Below are positions 62,065 to 64,000 of a stretch of DNA of 64,000 bases, in pieces. Both the position numbers and the translations under genes were made by a program. The notes below the pieces were generated by a model. It saw only the letters and a list, made by a program, of their open reading frames with translations. It did not search any database and had not been told where the DNA came from. Location: the NCBI GenBank assembly GCA_910589315.1, contig CAJUTB010000008.1:11609-75608 (forward strand), read 5' to 3'. Every line of letters starts with the position of its first letter. Position 1 is the stretch's first letter. This DNA comes from an uncultured Oscillibacter sp. (GTDB lineage Bacteria; Bacillota; Clostridia; Oscillospirales; Oscillospiraceae).

Positions 62065-63904
62065 ATTCCGCAGGCGGCTTCTCAGAAGAATGAAAATGCC
62101 GCCAGACCGCCTCCGCCTGGGCCTGGGGCACCACAGCCGCCAGAGCGTCTGCGCTGGCCTCCCGGATGGCCTTGATGGTGCCGAAATGCTTTCGCAGGGC
62201 GTCCCGGCGTTTGGGCCCCACGCCGGGGATGCCGTCCAGGGCGGAACGCATGACGCTTTTGCTGTGGCTCTCATGGTGATAGGTGATGGCAAAGCGGTGG
62301 GTTTCCTCCTGAATCTGACCTACCAGGGCAAATACCGCCTGATGATTTACAATACCGATTTCCCGTCCGTCCGGCGTTACAAGGGCGCGGGTGCGGTGCC
62401 GGTCGTCCTTCACCATGCCGAATACCGGCGTTGAAACGCCATAATCCTGCGCAACGGCAAGGGCGGTCTGGGCGTGGACCTGGCCGCCGTCGATCAAGAA
62501 TACGTCCGGCAGGGGAAGGAATTTTTCGTCGCCGTCCGCGGCCCGCTGAAGCCTGCGCCGGATAACCTCCTGCATGGAGGCATAATCGTCCGGGCGGCCG
62601 TCCAGTCCTTTGATGCGGAACCGCCGGTAGGCGCTTTTCAAAGGCCGCGTGCCGCTGTATACCACCATAGAGGCCACAATATCGCTGCTGCCGGTGTTGG
62701 AGATGTCGAAGGACTCCAGGCGTTTGGGGGGCGCAGGCAGGTCCAGGAGCTTTGCAAGCAGGTCGAGGGTGTGGGCGGTGCGTTCCTCGGCGGTGGTGGC
62801 GCGTTCGGTCTCCTCGGCTGCATTGCGCTGGGCCATGGCCCGCAGGTCGGCTTTTTCGCCCCGCTGGGGAACGTGGACCCAGACTTTATAGCCCGCCCGT
62901 TTGGTAAGCACGGCGGATAAATTTTCACAATGGCCTTCGGTTTCAAAGGGAAGGAGAATTTCGTGGGGGAGGATTGCGCGGGGAAGGTAAAACTGGGCCG
63001 TCAAAGCGGACAGCATTTCTTCCTCGCTCTCCTCCATAGGCGCGGAAAAGAACTCGGTTTCCCGACCGGCGAGGTTTCCGTTTTCCATGTGGAGAATGGC
63101 ATAGCAGCACTTGCCTGCGCCGCGGTAAAGGCCCCAGATGTCCGTATCCGCGCAGAGACCGGCAATCACGGTTTGTTTTTTGCTCAGGGCGCTGATGGCG
63201 TTGATGCGGTCCCGGAGGAGGGCGGCCTGTTCAAAGTGCAAAGCCTCCGCCTCTGCCTCCATTTCGCCGGTCATTTCCTGCAAGAGCTGTTTTGCCTTTC
63301 CCTCAAGCATCTGACACGCCTGCCGGATACGGCGGTTATAATCTTCGGCGGTCATATCCGGGCGGCAGAAGCCGTCGCAGCGGCCCATATGAAAATTGAG
63401 GCAGGGGCGTTCTGCGCCGATGTCCCGGGGGAAACGGCGATTGCAGGTAGGCAGGCGCAGGGCGGCGCAAACGGCGTCCAGGGCCTGCCGGGTCTCAAAG
63501 CGTCCGCCGAAGGGGCCGAAGTATTTCGCCCCGTCATTGGCCCATTTGTGGACCATCGAGAAGCGGGGATAGCTTTCCCGGGAGAGGCGAACGAAGGGAT
63601 AACCTTTGTCGTCTTTCAGGAGAATGTTGTAGCGGGGCATATGGCGTTTGATGAGGGAGTTTTCCAGCACCAGGGCTTCAAATTCGCTGGAAACGAAGAT
63701 GGTGTCGAAATGGTCCACCTGGGATACCATCTGGCGGGTTTTGCCGGTATGGGACGCACTGTCCTGGAAGTATTGGCTGACGCGGTTTTTGAGCTTTTTG
63801 GCCTTGCCGACGTAGATCACTTTTCCGCTGGCATCCATCATCAGGTACACGCCGGGCAGAAGGGGCAACGCCGCCGCCTTCTCCCTCAGTTCGTCTTTCG
63901 TCAT
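62063..63904 (-). CDS. uvrC: Excinuclease ABC subunit C
   Basis: 613-aa nuclease of nucleotide excision repair, making the dual cuts around a lesion. GIY-YIG domain: LPGVYLMMDASGKVIYVGKAKKLKNRVSQYF. UVR domain (ALHFEQAALLRDRI). RNase-H-like endonuclease around FDISNTGSSDIVASMVV and later DGGQVHAQTALAVA. C-terminal helix-hairpin-helix IPGVGPKRRDALRKHFG. The ATG at 63904 follows GGAGGATTCT; an in-frame extension into repeat E (63982) is discounted. Upstream lies repeat copy E. Confidence 0.96.
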   Translation of the reverse strand: MTKDELREKAAALPLLPGVYLMMDASGKVIYVGKAKKLKNRVSQYFQDSASHTGKTRQMVSQVDHFDTIFVSSEFEALVLENSLIKRHMPRYNILLKDDKGYPFVRLSRESYPRFSMVHKWANDGAKYFGPFGGRFETRQALDAVCAALRLPTCNRRFPRDIGAERPCLNFHMGRCDGFCRPDMTAEDYNRRIRQACQMLEGKAKQLLQEMTGEMEAEAEALHFEQAALLRDRINAISALSKKQTVIAGLCADTDIWGLYRGAGKCCYAILHMENGNLAGRETEFFSAPMEESEEEMLSALTAQFYLPRAILPHEILLPFETEGHCENLSAVLTKRAGYKVWVHVPQRGEKADLRAMAQRNAAEETERATTAEERTAHTLDLLAKLLDLPAPPKRLESFDISNTGSSDIVASMVVYSGTRPLKSAYRRFRIKGLDGRPDDYASMQEVIRRRLQRAADGDEKFLPLPDVFLIDGGQVHAQTALAVAQDYGVSTPVFGMVKDDRHRTRALVTPDGREIGIVNHQAVFALVGQIQEETHRFAITYHHESHSKSVMRSALDGIPGVGPKRRDALRKHFGTIKAIREASADALAAVVPQAQAEAVWRHFHSSEKPPAE

Positions 63905-63920
63905 AGAATCCTCCTTTTTC

Positions 63921-64000
63921 CACCCCCCATTTTCTCTTTTTCTTGGCGAAGAAAAAGAGAAAACGGGCCGTGGACGGTCCAAAAGAGAAAAAGACGTTGA
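63921..64000 (+). repeat. Dispersed structured intergenic repeat, copy E, cut by the window edge
   Basis: Variant copy upstream of uvrC. The conserved CCACCCCCCA flank is followed by a 15-bp perfect stem, TTTTCTCTTTTTCTT (63930-63944) / AAGAAAAAGAGAAAA (63949-63963), loop GGCG. The stem sequence differs from the 13-bp stem of copies A-D, yet pairing is complete. GGGCCGT/ACGGTCC follows. Its right end lies beyond the window. Confidence 0.85.

Noticed and set aside
63905..63982. N-terminal extension of uvrC into repeat E
   Set aside because: The GGAGGATTCT site directly before ATG 63904 and the usual UvrC start (GIY-YIG soon after) favour the shorter form.

Overview
The window is a chromosomal replication-origin neighbourhood from a Gram-positive anaerobe of the class Clostridia. 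It is most likely an Oscillospiraceae/Flavonifractor-like gut bacterium (inference). Grounds: the dnaA-dnaN-S4-recF-remB-gyrB-gyrA order, a glycine T-box, an FMN riboswitch controlling an ECF riboflavin transporter, consensus TTGACA-17-TATAAT promoters, strong AGGAGG ribosome binding sites, TTG/GTG starts, class II homodimeric GlyRS, an LTA-synthase-like sulfatase, an encoded tRNA CCA end, and a group-B-like [FeFe]-hydrogenase. Base composition looks moderately GC-rich.

Layout. 1-2 kb: a LysE-type exporter cut by the window edge, and an FMN-riboswitch-controlled ribU, both on the minus strand. 2-12 kb: the replication initiation and topology cluster on the plus strand, with DnaA-box-like sites on both sides of dnaA and one unknown gene wedged between gyrB and gyrA. 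12-21 kb: rnhA, small and membrane proteins, an MBL hydrolase, a two-component system, a 3-hydroxyacyl-CoA dehydrogenase, and an ABC exporter with a coupled lipoprotein. 21-28 kb: a secreted serine hydrolase, a copper-amine-oxidase-fold secreted protein, and a patch of small orphan genes (SUKH-like, DUF3788, DUF4180, alpha/beta hydrolase, and a NADAR antitoxin-like protein without its DarT toxin). 27.7-32 kb: a T-box-controlled glyS operon whose first gene is unknown, then a sulfatase. 32-46.6 kb, minus strand: aspS, an SLH protein, hisS, mgsA, a MinD-like ATPase, rsmG, mscL, serS, a membrane coiled-coil gene, parB, parA and a GH13 amylase, with ParB-binding parS sites inside the block. 46.6-54.4 kb, minus strand: a dut-maf-mreC-mreD-PBP2 cell-shape operon and a zapA-U32 peptidase pair. 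54.6-64 kb: a phosphoglucomutase, a secreted protein, uridine kinase, a zinc-ribbon/Big_2 membrane protein, the hydrogenase, trmO, tRNA-Gly(GCC) and uvrC.

The most unusual feature is a dispersed structured intergenic repeat, present five times (about 659-947, 11788-12110, 32183-32518, 49412-49650 and 63921-64000). Every copy lies next to genes transcribed opposite to the repeat as drawn, so all five have the same orientation relative to transcription. Each carries a 13-15 bp perfect hairpin, and the fifth copy has a different stem sequence but keeps the pairing. One copy sits inside the mreC-mreD operon. Three parS sites (one inside the end of recF, two flanking the parAB block) and a parB-coupled membrane coiled-coil gene suggest the whole window is a centromere-proximal domain. 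parAB is nevertheless about 40 kb from dnaA and not in the classical rsmG-parA-parB order.

Limits: all family calls come from reading motifs by eye, with no database search. Repeat boundaries are approximate. Start codons were chosen by ribosome-binding-site spacing.
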